This document shows, piece after piece, positions 58,109 to 64,000 of a DNA stretch of 64,000 bases. The position numbers were made by a program, and so were the translations under genes. The notes under the pieces are model-generated. The model did not search any database, had not been told where the DNA came from, and saw only the letters and a list, made by a program, of their open reading frames with translations. Every line of letters begins with the position of its first letter. Position 1 is the first letter of the stretch. Origin of the DNA: Brevundimonas basaltis (GTDB lineage Bacteria; Pseudomonadota; Alphaproteobacteria; Caulobacterales; Caulobacteraceae). The DNA lies in NCBI RefSeq assembly GCF_014202075.1, contig NZ_JACHFZ010000001.1, positions 620,001 to 684,000 of the forward strand, read 5' to 3'.

Positions 58109-59509
58109 TCAGAACAGCACCGCCGGGTTCATGATCCGGTGCGGGTCGATCGCCGCGCGTATCGCCTGCATGGTGCGGATCTCCAGCGGGGATTTGTAGC
58201 GGCGGGCCTCGTCGGTCTTGAGACGGCCGAGGCCGTGTTCGGCGGAGATGGAGCCGTCGTAGCGGGCGACGATGTCGTGGACGATCTGCGAGCCCTCGGC
58301 CCAGCGGGCGAGGAAGGCTTTCAGGTCACCGCCCGGCGGGCACAGCACATCGTAGTGGAGGTTGCCGTCGCCGACGTGGCCGAAGGCGCTGACCCGGGCG
58401 CCAGGGTGGAAGCGTTCGACGGCGGCGGTCGCTTCCTCGAGGAAGTCGGCGATGCGGGAGACGGGGACGGAGACGTCGTGTTTCCAGCCCCCGCCCTCGG
58501 GCTTCTGGGCGGCGGACTGTTCCTCGCGGACCTTCCAGAAGGCGGCGCGCTGGGCGTCGTTCTGGGCAATGGCGGCGTCGACGATCAGGCCGGTCTCGAA
58601 GGCTTGGGCCAGCAGCCGCTCCATGGCGGCGTCGGCCGCCCCAGGCTCGCCAGAGACCAGTTCGATCAGGACATACCAGGGCGGGGCGGAGTCGAGCGGT
58701 TCGCGGGTGTCGGGGATGTTGGCCAGCACGAATTCCATGCCGATCCGCTTCATCAGTTCGAAGCCCTCGACCCCGCCGCCGGTCTCGACCTTGGCGCGGG
58801 CCAGCAGCTCGATGGCGGCGCGGGAGCTGTCGAGGCCGACCACGGCGGTGGCGTGCGAGCGCATCACCGGGAACAGCTTCAGGGTCGCGGCGGTGACGAC
58901 GCCCAGCGTGCCCTCCGCCCCGATCAGCAGCTGTTTCAGGTCGTAGCCGGTGTTGTCCTTCCTGAGCCGCTTGAGGCCGTGGAAGACCTCGCCGTCGGGC
59001 AGAACGGCCTCGATCCCCAGCACCAGGTCGCGCATGACGCCGTAGCGCAGCACGGCGGTGCCGCCGGCGTTGGTCGAGACGACGCCGCCGATGGTGGCCG
59101 TGCCCTCGGCGGCGAGGCTGAGCGGGAACATCCGGTCGGCGGCGGCGGCGGCCTGTTGCGCCTCCAGCAGGGTGACGCCGGCCTCGACGGTCATGGCGTC
59201 GTCGAGCGGGGTCACGTCGCGGACGGCGCGGAGCTTGCGGGTCGAGAGCAGCACCTCGCCGAACGGAATCTGGCCGCCGACGAGGCCGGTGTCGCCGCCC
59301 TGCGGGACGATGGCGACGCGGTGTCCGGCGCAGACCCGCACCGCCGCTGCGACCTGATCGGTGGAACGGGGCGTCAGCATCAGGGGCGTGTGGCCGTGCC
59401 AGCGGTTGCGCCATTCGGTCAGCCAGGGCGCGATCTCGGCCGGATCGTCGGTCCAGCCGCCGTCGCCGAGGGCGGACTTGAGCGCGGCCAAAGCCTGCGG
59501 ACTCACCAT
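58109..59509 (-). CDS. FAD-binding oxidoreductase of the GlcD/D-lactate/D-2-hydroxyacid dehydrogenase type
   Basis: 466 residues from the ATG at 59509. The FAD (PCMH) domain has VAIVPQGGDTGLVGGQ and GGVVSTNAGGTAVLRYG; the C-terminal FAD-oxidase_C part carries SAFGHVGDGNLHYDV with the metal-site His and SAEHGLGRLKTDEAR. The family oxidises D-2-hydroxy acids (D-lactate, glycolate, D-2-hydroxyglutarate). Substrate not decided by sequence. The start lies seven bases inside the vapC end. Confidence 0.9.
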   Translation of the reverse strand: MVSPQALAALKSALGDGGWTDDPAEIAPWLTEWRNRWHGHTPLMLTPRSTDQVAAAVRVCAGHRVAIVPQGGDTGLVGGQIPFGEVLLSTRKLRAVRDVTPLDDAMTVEAGVTLLEAQQAAAAADRMFPLSLAAEGTATIGGVVSTNAGGTAVLRYGVMRDLVLGIEAVLPDGEVFHGLKRLRKDNTGYDLKQLLIGAEGTLGVVTAATLKLFPVMRSHATAVVGLDSSRAAIELLARAKVETGGGVEGFELMKRIGMEFVLANIPDTREPLDSAPPWYVLIELVSGEPGAADAAMERLLAQAFETGLIVDAAIAQNDAQRAAFWKVREEQSAAQKPEGGGWKHDVSVPVSRIADFLEEATAAVERFHPGARVSAFGHVGDGNLHYDVLCPPGGDLKAFLARWAEGSQIVHDIVARYDGSISAEHGLGRLKTDEARRYKSPLEIRTMQAIRAAIDPHRIMNPAVLF

Positions 59510-59883
59510 TCCAGCCGAGTCCCATAGATAGGCAAGGCCCTGTCGGCCGAGATGAGCGTGAGGTTCTCGGCGAGCGCCTGGGCCACGATGATCCGGTCCC
59601 AAGGGTCCCGGTGATGTTCGGGCAGTCGGCCCGCCCGGGTTGCATGGCCTTCATCGATCGGCAGCCACTCGAAGACGAGCAGATGACGGAGCTCGTCGAG
59701 ATCGGTCGGAAGCCTGGAGAGTTCAGGATCGCGTCGGCGCTTGTATTCGATCTCATAGGCGGAAGCGGTGCTGACCATGCGGTCGTTGTCCGGATCAGAA
59801 ATCAGGTCGCGCGCCCTTGCGGACAGGCTTGACGGAAGCAGCGCCGACCACACGAGAGCATGGGTATCGAGCAGCAACCTCAT
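59503..59883 (-). CDS. PIN-domain ribonuclease toxin (VapC-like)
   Basis: 126 residues from the ATG at 59883. PIN-domain acidic residues are visible in LLLDTHALVW (Asp), SAYEIEYKRR (Glu), DPWDRIIVAQAL (two Asp) and SADRALP (Asp). VapC toxins cut tRNA or rRNA. The start overlaps the antitoxin stop (ATGA). It also overlaps the flavin oxidase start at the other end. Confidence 0.88.
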   Translation of the reverse strand: MRLLLDTHALVWSALLPSSLSARARDLISDPDNDRMVSTASAYEIEYKRRRDPELSRLPTDLDELRHLLVFEWLPIDEGHATRAGRLPEHHRDPWDRIIVAQALAENLTLISADRALPIYGTRLEW

Positions 59884-60140
59884 CGTCTGGCGGGATCGAT
59901 CGGCGCGTCCATCAAGGCTTCCAACTCCAGGTCTGGCTCGAAGAACACCGAGTCCGGCACATTGATGTTCAGGTGTTGCCAAGCGCCCAGAACCGGCTTG
60001 CGGCGCGCCGCGGGCTCGACGGGCTGAAGCCGGACGCTCGGCTTGCCGTTGCGCGCGATGACGACCTCCTCGCCCGCTTCCGCTCGAGCGACGAGTTCCG
60101 AGAGTTTGGACTTGGCCTCGGCGATGTTCATCGTCGTCAT
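59880..60140 (-). CDS. Phd/YefM-type antitoxin
   Basis: 86 residues. MTTMNIAEAKSKLSELVARA and VVIARNGKPSVRLQPV are the Phd/YefM DNA-binding fold. The C-terminal about 30 residues (VPDSVFFEPDLELEALMDA) are the toxin-neutralising tail. First of the two-gene module. A 21-base palindrome 30 bases upstream (60170-60190) is the probable autoregulatory operator. Confidence 0.88.
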   Translation of the reverse strand: MTTMNIAEAKSKLSELVARAEAGEEVVIARNGKPSVRLQPVEPAARRKPVLGAWQHLNINVPDSVFFEPDLELEALMDAPIDPARR

Positions 60141-60169
60141 GAACCCAAGACTATCACGGACGCCCGAGT

Positions 60170-60190
60170 TGGTCCAACATGGTTGGACCA
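60170..60190. promoter_or_regulatory. Perfect palindrome between the antitoxin and NUDIX genes
   Basis: Arms TGGTCCAAC and GTTGGACCA with a three-base ATG centre. It lies 30 bases upstream of the antitoxin and its last base is the first base of the NUDIX start codon. A Phd-type operator is the likely reading; repressor binding would also cover the NUDIX translation start. Confidence 0.7.
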
Positions 60191-60606
60191 TGACCAGTCC
60201 GCTGCCCGCTCCCGTGCCCTGCGTCGGCGTCGTCTGCCTGCGTGGGGACGATGTGCTGCTGATCCGGCGGGGGCGGGCGCCGATGGCTGGGGCCTGGAGC
60301 CTGCCGGGCGGACGGATGGAGCCGGGCGAACGGGCCACGGAGGCGGCGCTGCGCGAACTGCGCGAGGAAACCGGCGTGGAGGCGGAGATCACCGGCCTGA
60401 TCGATGTGGTGGACGGAATCTTCCCTGAGGCTGGCCGGCATTATGTGCTGGTCGACTACGCCGCGCGGTGGCTGTCGGGCGAGCCGACCGCCGGTGACGA
60501 CGCCCTGGAGGCCCGGTTCGTGCCGCTGGACCAGGTCGAGACGCTGGTCGACTGGGACGAAACCCGGCGGGTGATCCGCCTGGCCGTGGCGACCCGGGAA
60601 GGCTGA
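60190..60606 (+). CDS. NUDIX hydrolase
   Basis: 138 residues. Complete Nudix box from GGRMEPGERATEAALRELRE to the following ETGV (about 36-58). The N-terminus CVGVVCLRGDDVLLIRRG resembles ADP-ribose and mutator-type members; substrate unknown. The start codon overlaps the palindrome upstream, and no conventional ribosome site is seen, so it may be leaderless. Divergent from the toxin-antitoxin pair. Confidence 0.9.
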   Translation: MTSPLPAPVPCVGVVCLRGDDVLLIRRGRAPMAGAWSLPGGRMEPGERATEAALRELREETGVEAEITGLIDVVDGIFPEAGRHYVLVDYAARWLSGEPTAGDDALEARFVPLDQVETLVDWDETRRVIRLAVATREG

Positions 60607-60696
60607 AACATTACAGCGAGTTCATGAACGGGGGTCCGGTTTCGCTGGCGGGCCGGCCCCCGGGTGCTAACCTTGAGGAGAACAGGGAGGCTTTTG

Positions 60697-61704
60697 ATGG
60701 ACTTTTCCACACTCTTCGTCGGCGCGCTGGTCGTCATGGCGTTCATCCTGCTGTTCAGCGTGGTGAAGATCGTGCCGCAGGGGCGCGAGATGACGGTCGA
60801 GCGGTTCGGGAAATACACCCGGACGCTGTCCCCCGGCATCAGCCTGCTGACGCCGTTCGTGGAGCGCATCGGCCGCCGCATGAACATGATGGAGCAGGTC
60901 CTCGACGTGCCCCAGCAGGAGGTCATCACCAAGGACAACGCCATGGTGAAGGTCGACGCCATCGTCTTCATCCAGGTGATGGACGCGGCGCGCGCCGCCT
61001 ACCGGGTCGAAAACCTGCCGTACGCCATCACCCAGCTGTGCTCGACCAACCTGCGCACCGTGGTCGGCTCGATGGACCTCGATGAGGTGCTGTTCCAGCG
61101 CGACAACATCAACTCGCGCCTGCTGACCGTGATCGACGCGGCGACCGAGCCGTGGGGCGTCAAGGTCAACCGCATCGAGATCAAGGACCTGAGCCCGCCG
61201 GCCGACATCACCAACGCCATGGCCCGGCAGATGAAGGCCGAGCGCGAACGCCGCGCCGTGATCACCGAGGCCGAGGGCGAGAAACAAGCCGCCATCGCCC
61301 GCGCCGAGGGCGCCAAACAGTCGGCCATCCTGCAGGCCGAGGGCCGCAAGGAGGCCGCCTTCCGCGACGCCGAGGCCCGCGAACGCGAAGCCCAGGCCGA
61401 GGCCAAGGCGACGTCGATGGTGTCGGAGGCCATCGCCCGCGGCGACGTCAACGCGATCAACTATTTCGTGGCCCAGAAATACGTCGAGGCCTTCGCCGAA
61501 CTGGCCCGAAACCCCACCCAAAAAACGGTCATCGTCCCGGCCGAAATGTCCGGTCTGGTCGGCACCATCGCCGGTCTCGGCGAACTGGTCGGCCTGGCGA
61601 AGGAGCAACAGCAGGGCCGCACCGACGTCCGCGCCGCCGCCCCGCCGCGGGCCACGCCCCCCGCCCCGCCCCGCCCACGCGGCGGGTCCGTTCCGAGGAG
61701 CTGA
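60697..61704 (+). CDS. SPFH/band-7 membrane protein (QmcA/stomatin-like)
   Basis: 335 residues. N-terminal transmembrane helix (about 6-25, [20 protein letters not shown]), then the SPFH domain ([20 protein letters not shown] and [13 protein letters not shown]), a long Ala/Glu/Arg coiled-coil (about 175-245) and a Pro/Ala/Arg-rich tail. Forms membrane microdomain scaffolds. Followed three bases later by an NfeD-type gene, the usual pairing. Confidence 0.92.
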   Translation: MDFSTLFVGALVVMAFILLFSVVKIVPQGREMTVERFGKYTRTLSPGISLLTPFVERIGRRMNMMEQVLDVPQQEVITKDNAMVKVDAIVFIQVMDAARAAYRVENLPYAITQLCSTNLRTVVGSMDLDEVLFQRDNINSRLLTVIDAATEPWGVKVNRIEIKDLSPPADITNAMARQMKAERERRAVITEAEGEKQAAIARAEGAKQSAILQAEGRKEAAFRDAEAREREAQAEAKATSMVSEAIARGDVNAINYFVAQKYVEAFAELARNPTQKTVIVPAEMSGLVGTIAGLGELVGLAKEQQQGRTDVRAAAPPRATPPAPPRPRGGSVPRS

Positions 61705-61707
61705 TCC

Positions 61708-62169
61708 ATGGACGCCCTGATCGACCTGCACGCCGCCCAACCCTACTGGATCTGGCTGGCCATCGGCGTGATTCTGCTGGCCATCGAGTCGGCCTTCTCG
61801 ACCGAATGGCTGCTGTGGCCGGCGGTGGCGGCGGGCGTCGTGGCGGTGGTCACGGCGCTGGGCCTGCCGCTCGGCGGGTTCTGGGGCGAGACCGCGCTGT
61901 TCGCGGTGTTGACCGTGGCCGCCACCCTGATGTCGCGGCGGCTGATCCAGCGCGTCAACCCCGCCGACAGCCCCGACATCAACGCCCGCGACAGCCGCCT
62001 GGTCGGCCAACGGGCCCAGGTGGTCCAGGCCTTCGTCGACGGCCGGGGTCGGGTGTTCGTCTCGGGCTCCGAATGGATCGCCGAGATCGAGGGCGCCGCG
62101 CCGCTGGCGGGCGAAAGCGTGATCGTGGAGGCGATGGACGGGTCCAAGCTGAAGGTGCGAGCCGTTTAG
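61708..62169 (+). CDS. NfeD-family membrane protein
   Basis: 153 residues. Two or three hydrophobic helices (about 13-33, 35-52 and 62-80) and a C-terminal OB-like NfeD domain ([20 protein letters not shown] and [10 protein letters not shown]). NfeD proteins work with stomatin-like partners. It is coupled to the SPFH gene by a three-base gap. The stop overlaps rnhA by four bases on the other strand. Confidence 0.9.
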   Translation: MDALIDLHAAQPYWIWLAIGVILLAIESAFSTEWLLWPAVAAGVVAVVTALGLPLGGFWGETALFAVLTVAATLMSRRLIQRVNPADSPDINARDSRLVGQRAQVVQAFVDGRGRVFVSGSEWIAEIEGAAPLAGESVIVEAMDGSKLKVRAV

Positions 62170-62606
62170 CCTCCCATCTCGTCGATCCCGCGATTGGCCA
62201 GACCGTCGGCCCGTTCGTTGAGCTCGTGGCCGGCGTGGCCCTTGACCCAGTGCCATTTCACCTCATGGCGGGCGCGGGCGGCGTCGAGGCGTTTCCACAG
62301 GTCCTCGTTCTTGACCGGCTTCTTGTCGGCCGTCTTCCAGCCGCGCGCCTTCCAGCCCCGGATCCATTCGGTGATGCCGGTCATGACGTATTTGCTGTCG
62401 GTGTGCAGGTCGACGCGGCAGGGCCGGGTCAGGGCCTCCAGCGCCATGATCGCCCCCATCAGCTCCATGCGGTTGTTGGTGGTCAGCGGCTCGCCGCCCC
62501 ACAACTCCTTCTCGTGACCGCCGCCGGTTTGCAGCACGGCGCCCCAGCCGCCGGGACCGGGATTGCCACGACAGGCGCCGTCGGTGTGGATGATCACATG
62601 GGACAA
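62166..62606 (-). CDS. rnhA: Ribonuclease HI
   Basis: 146 residues. The catalytic acids are visible: Asp in [16 protein letters not shown], Glu in [13 protein letters not shown], Asp in [14 protein letters not shown] and the last Asp in [11 protein letters not shown]. It removes the RNA of RNA-DNA hybrids. Divergent from the AbrB-type antitoxin; the palindrome at 62625 is between them. Confidence 0.97.
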   Translation of the reverse strand: MSHVIIHTDGACRGNPGPGGWGAVLQTGGGHEKELWGGEPLTTNNRMELMGAIMALEALTRPCRVDLHTDSKYVMTGITEWIRGWKARGWKTADKKPVKNEDLWKRLDAARARHEVKWHWVKGHAGHELNERADGLANRGIDEMGG

Positions 62607-62624
62607 GATAGGCTCGCTTTGCGT

Positions 62625-62640
62625 TATAACATTTGTTATA
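62625..62640 (+). promoter_or_regulatory. AT-rich palindrome upstream of the AbrB-Doc module
   Basis: Perfect TATAACA / TGTTATA arms around a TT centre, followed by TATAG. AT-rich in a very GC-rich region. It lies 26 bases before the antitoxin start and is a likely autoregulatory operator overlapping the -10 region. Confidence 0.7.
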
Positions 62641-62665
62641 TAGCTATCTGAAAGCGAGACCAGCG

Positions 62666-62893
62666 ATGATAGCCGTCAAAGTCACTCAGGTTGGAAATTC
62701 CCTTGGGATGCTGTTGCCCAAGGAAGCCGTCGTGGAGCTCGGCGTCGAAAAGGGTTCGACCCTCTACATGACCCGCGCACCAGACGGCAGCATGCGCATC
62801 TCTCCGTACGACGACCGCATTCAGGAGCAGATCGCACTCGGCGAGAAGTTGATGGACGAACATCGCGACGTTTTCCGTGCCTTGGCCAAATGA
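62666..62893 (+). CDS. AbrB/MazE-type antitoxin
   Basis: 75 residues from the ATG at 62666. AbrB/SpoVT swapped-hairpin domain ([20 protein letters not shown]) and a C-terminal toxin-binding tail. The ORF starts 11 codons earlier but AbrB sequences begin at this Met. Stop overlaps the Doc start (ATGA). Confidence 0.88.
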   Translation: MIAVKVTQVGNSLGMLLPKEAVVELGVEKGSTLYMTRAPDGSMRISPYDDRIQEQIALGEKLMDEHRDVFRALAK

Positions 62894-63285
62894 GGGACCT
62901 TGAGCCTCGGTGGCTCGAGAAGCAGGCGATCATCGCACTACATGACCGTACCTTGGCTCTCCATGGCGGCCCGAGCGGCCTTCGGGACGAGGGATTGCTG
63001 GAGTCTGCGCTCCAACGGCCCATCGATCACTTTGCCTACGAAGGAGAGACGAGCCCTGCCGCGCTCGCCGCGATCTACGCCGTTGGGATCGCAACGAACC
63101 ATCCGTTCGTGGACGGCAACAAACGGGCGGCATTCCAGGCGTTGATCCTGTTTCTGGCGTTGAATGGGACTCCGCTTCGAGCTGACCCGATCGATGCCAT
63201 CAACACCATGCTGGATGTCGCGGCGGGCCAGATCGATATCGAAGCCCTCGCAACCTGGGTTCGGGCCAACAGCACGGCGACCTGA
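62890..63285 (+). CDS. Fic/Doc-family toxin
   Basis: 131 residues. Fic core HPFVDGNKRAAF (phosphate-transfer His, Asp, Asn, Lys, Arg) is intact. Doc toxins phosphorylate EF-Tu. The partner antitoxin is of the AbrB type rather than Phd. An N-terminal LHDRTLALHGGPSGLRDEGL fits death-on-curing proteins. Confidence 0.9.
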   Translation: MRDLEPRWLEKQAIIALHDRTLALHGGPSGLRDEGLLESALQRPIDHFAYEGETSPAALAAIYAVGIATNHPFVDGNKRAAFQALILFLALNGTPLRADPIDAINTMLDVAAGQIDIEALATWVRANSTAT

Positions 63286-63387
63286 CGCCGCATTCGCTTG
63301 GCGTCGCGCCACTGAACGGCCTATATGCGGGACCATGTTTTCCGTCGGGGCAATACCGCTCCGATCATCGATAGAGATTGAGCCGCC

Positions 63388-63603
63388 ATGCAGCCCGGTA
63401 TCTGGCAAATCCTGATCATCGCCGTCCTCGCCCTCCTGCTGTTCGGCGGGCGCGGCAAGATTTCCGGCCTGATGGGCGACGCCGCCAAGGGCATCCGCGC
63501 CTTCCGCGACGGCCTGAAGGACGGCGACGCCGACAAGCCCCGGGACGAGCGCGCGGGCGCCCTGCCTCGCACCGAGGCCGAAAAAGAAGACCTGAAGTCG
63601 TAA
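63388..63603 (+). CDS. tatA: Twin-arginine translocase subunit TatA
   Basis: 71 residues: N-terminal helix [16 protein letters not shown], then the amphipathic helix [20 protein letters not shown]. Forms the Tat pore. The GH3 enzyme near 8.7 kb has a Tat-like signal. tatB follows 29 bases later. Confidence 0.95.
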   Translation: MQPGIWQILIIAVLALLLFGGRGKISGLMGDAAKGIRAFRDGLKDGDADKPRDERAGALPRTEAEKEDLKS

Positions 63604-63632
63604 GCCCCGTTTCGCGCCGGAGACTCTGACGG

Positions 63633-64000
63633 ATGGGTGGTCTTGGGCCCGGCATCGGCGGGCTGGAAATCCTCGTCATCGGCCTGCTGGCGCTCATCGT
63701 CGTGGGACCGAAGGACCTGCCGCTGCTGATGCGCAGGGTCGGCAAGGCCGTGGGCAAGGCCCGCGCCATGGCCAACGAATTCCGCGCCAGCTTCGACGAG
63801 ATGGCGCGGCAGTCGGAGCTGGACGAGCTGCGGCAGGAGGTCGAGGCCCTGCGGCGCGGCCAGGGTATGGTTCCGCTCGGCGCCGAGGCCGAGGCGACCT
63901 TCCGCGATATCAGCGATGATCTGAACAGACCGCTGGACGAACCCGCGACCCAGCCCGCGCTGACCGGGCCGGATGAATGGCCCGACGCCGCGCCGGTGAT
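63633..64000 (+). CDS. tatB: Twin-arginine translocase subunit TatB (partial)
   Basis: At least 122 residues, cut by the right edge of the window. MGGLGPGIGGLEILVIGLLA is the N-terminal helix, followed by VVGPKDLPLLMRRVGKAVGK and a long amphipathic helix (RAMANEFRASFDEMARQSEL), typical of TatB. With TatC it receives Tat signal peptides. No stop codon is visible in the window. Confidence 0.93.
   Translation, partial: MGGLGPGIGGLEILVIGLLALIVVGPKDLPLLMRRVGKAVGKARAMANEFRASFDEMARQSELDELRQEVEALRRGQGMVPLGAEAEATFRDISDDLNRPLDEPATQPALTGPDEWPDAAPV

Overview
The window looks like a chromosomal segment of an alphaproteobacterium of the Caulobacterales, most likely Brevundimonas or a close relative. This is an inference from very high GC, dense overlapping genes and conserved gene orders (yfgM-bamB-der, lptF-lptG-lptD-surA-pdxA-rsmA, fabD-fabG-acpP, fabF-mltG-yicC-gmk, tatA-tatB). 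I see no rRNA, tRNA, CRISPR array, insertion-sequence transposase or complete prophage.

Layout. 1-6.5 kb (minus strand): envelope and translation genes der, bamB and a yfgM-like gene, then panB and a small ECF sigma/anti-sigma-like/DUF6249 operon. 6.9-12.6 kb: mostly plus-strand accessory genes (DUF2188, a secreted Vgb-like propeller with a small cytochrome c, a GH3 beta-glucosidase, a VOC protein, a lipoprotein Cu/Zn superoxide dismutase). 12.5-18 kb: guaA, a nucleosidase, an RsmB-type methyltransferase, MAPEG and guaB on the minus strand. 18-26 kb: tandem DUF2061 protein, rlmE, a divergent SRAP protein, a cyclophilin, rnd, purM and purN (split by an M28 peptidase and a small secreted protein), ndk. 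26-31 kb: an ABC-F ATPase, a serine beta-lactamase-family protein, holC and four tandem I78-inhibitor-like lipoproteins. 31.5-42 kb: pepA, then divergently the LPS-export/outer-membrane block lptF-lptG-lptD-surA-pdxA-rsmA, interrupted by a DUF559 gene bracketed by REP-like repeats. 42-45.4 kb: a small membrane protein, a stand-alone BLUF photoreceptor and an orphan gene-transfer-agent-type terminase pair whose large subunit is frameshifted by a palindromic repeat insertion. 45.4-58 kb (mostly minus): gmk, yicC, mltG, fabF, then a copper module (copA-cueR and divergent copZ) plus a DapA-family gene sitting between fabF and acpP, then acpP, fabG, a zinc-ribbon membrane protein and fabD. 58-64 kb: a GlcD-type flavin oxidase, a VapBC-type toxin-antitoxin pair, NUDIX, SPFH/NfeD, rnhA, an AbrB-Doc toxin-antitoxin pair and tatA-tatB, the last cut by the window end.

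How they work together. Most of the window is housekeeping: LPS transport and outer-membrane assembly, fatty acid synthesis, purine synthesis (guaA, guaB, purM, purN, ndk, gmk) and rRNA modification (rlmE, rsmA, RsmB-type). The unusual material is concentrated in small insertions between conserved operon partners. These are the tandem I78 lipoproteins with an extra C-T-T-C motif between holC and pepA, several families of palindromic repeats (two of which supply ribosome binding sites and two of which add C-terminal tails to proteins), a G-rich heptamer array between convergent genes, and helically phased TGTC arrays.
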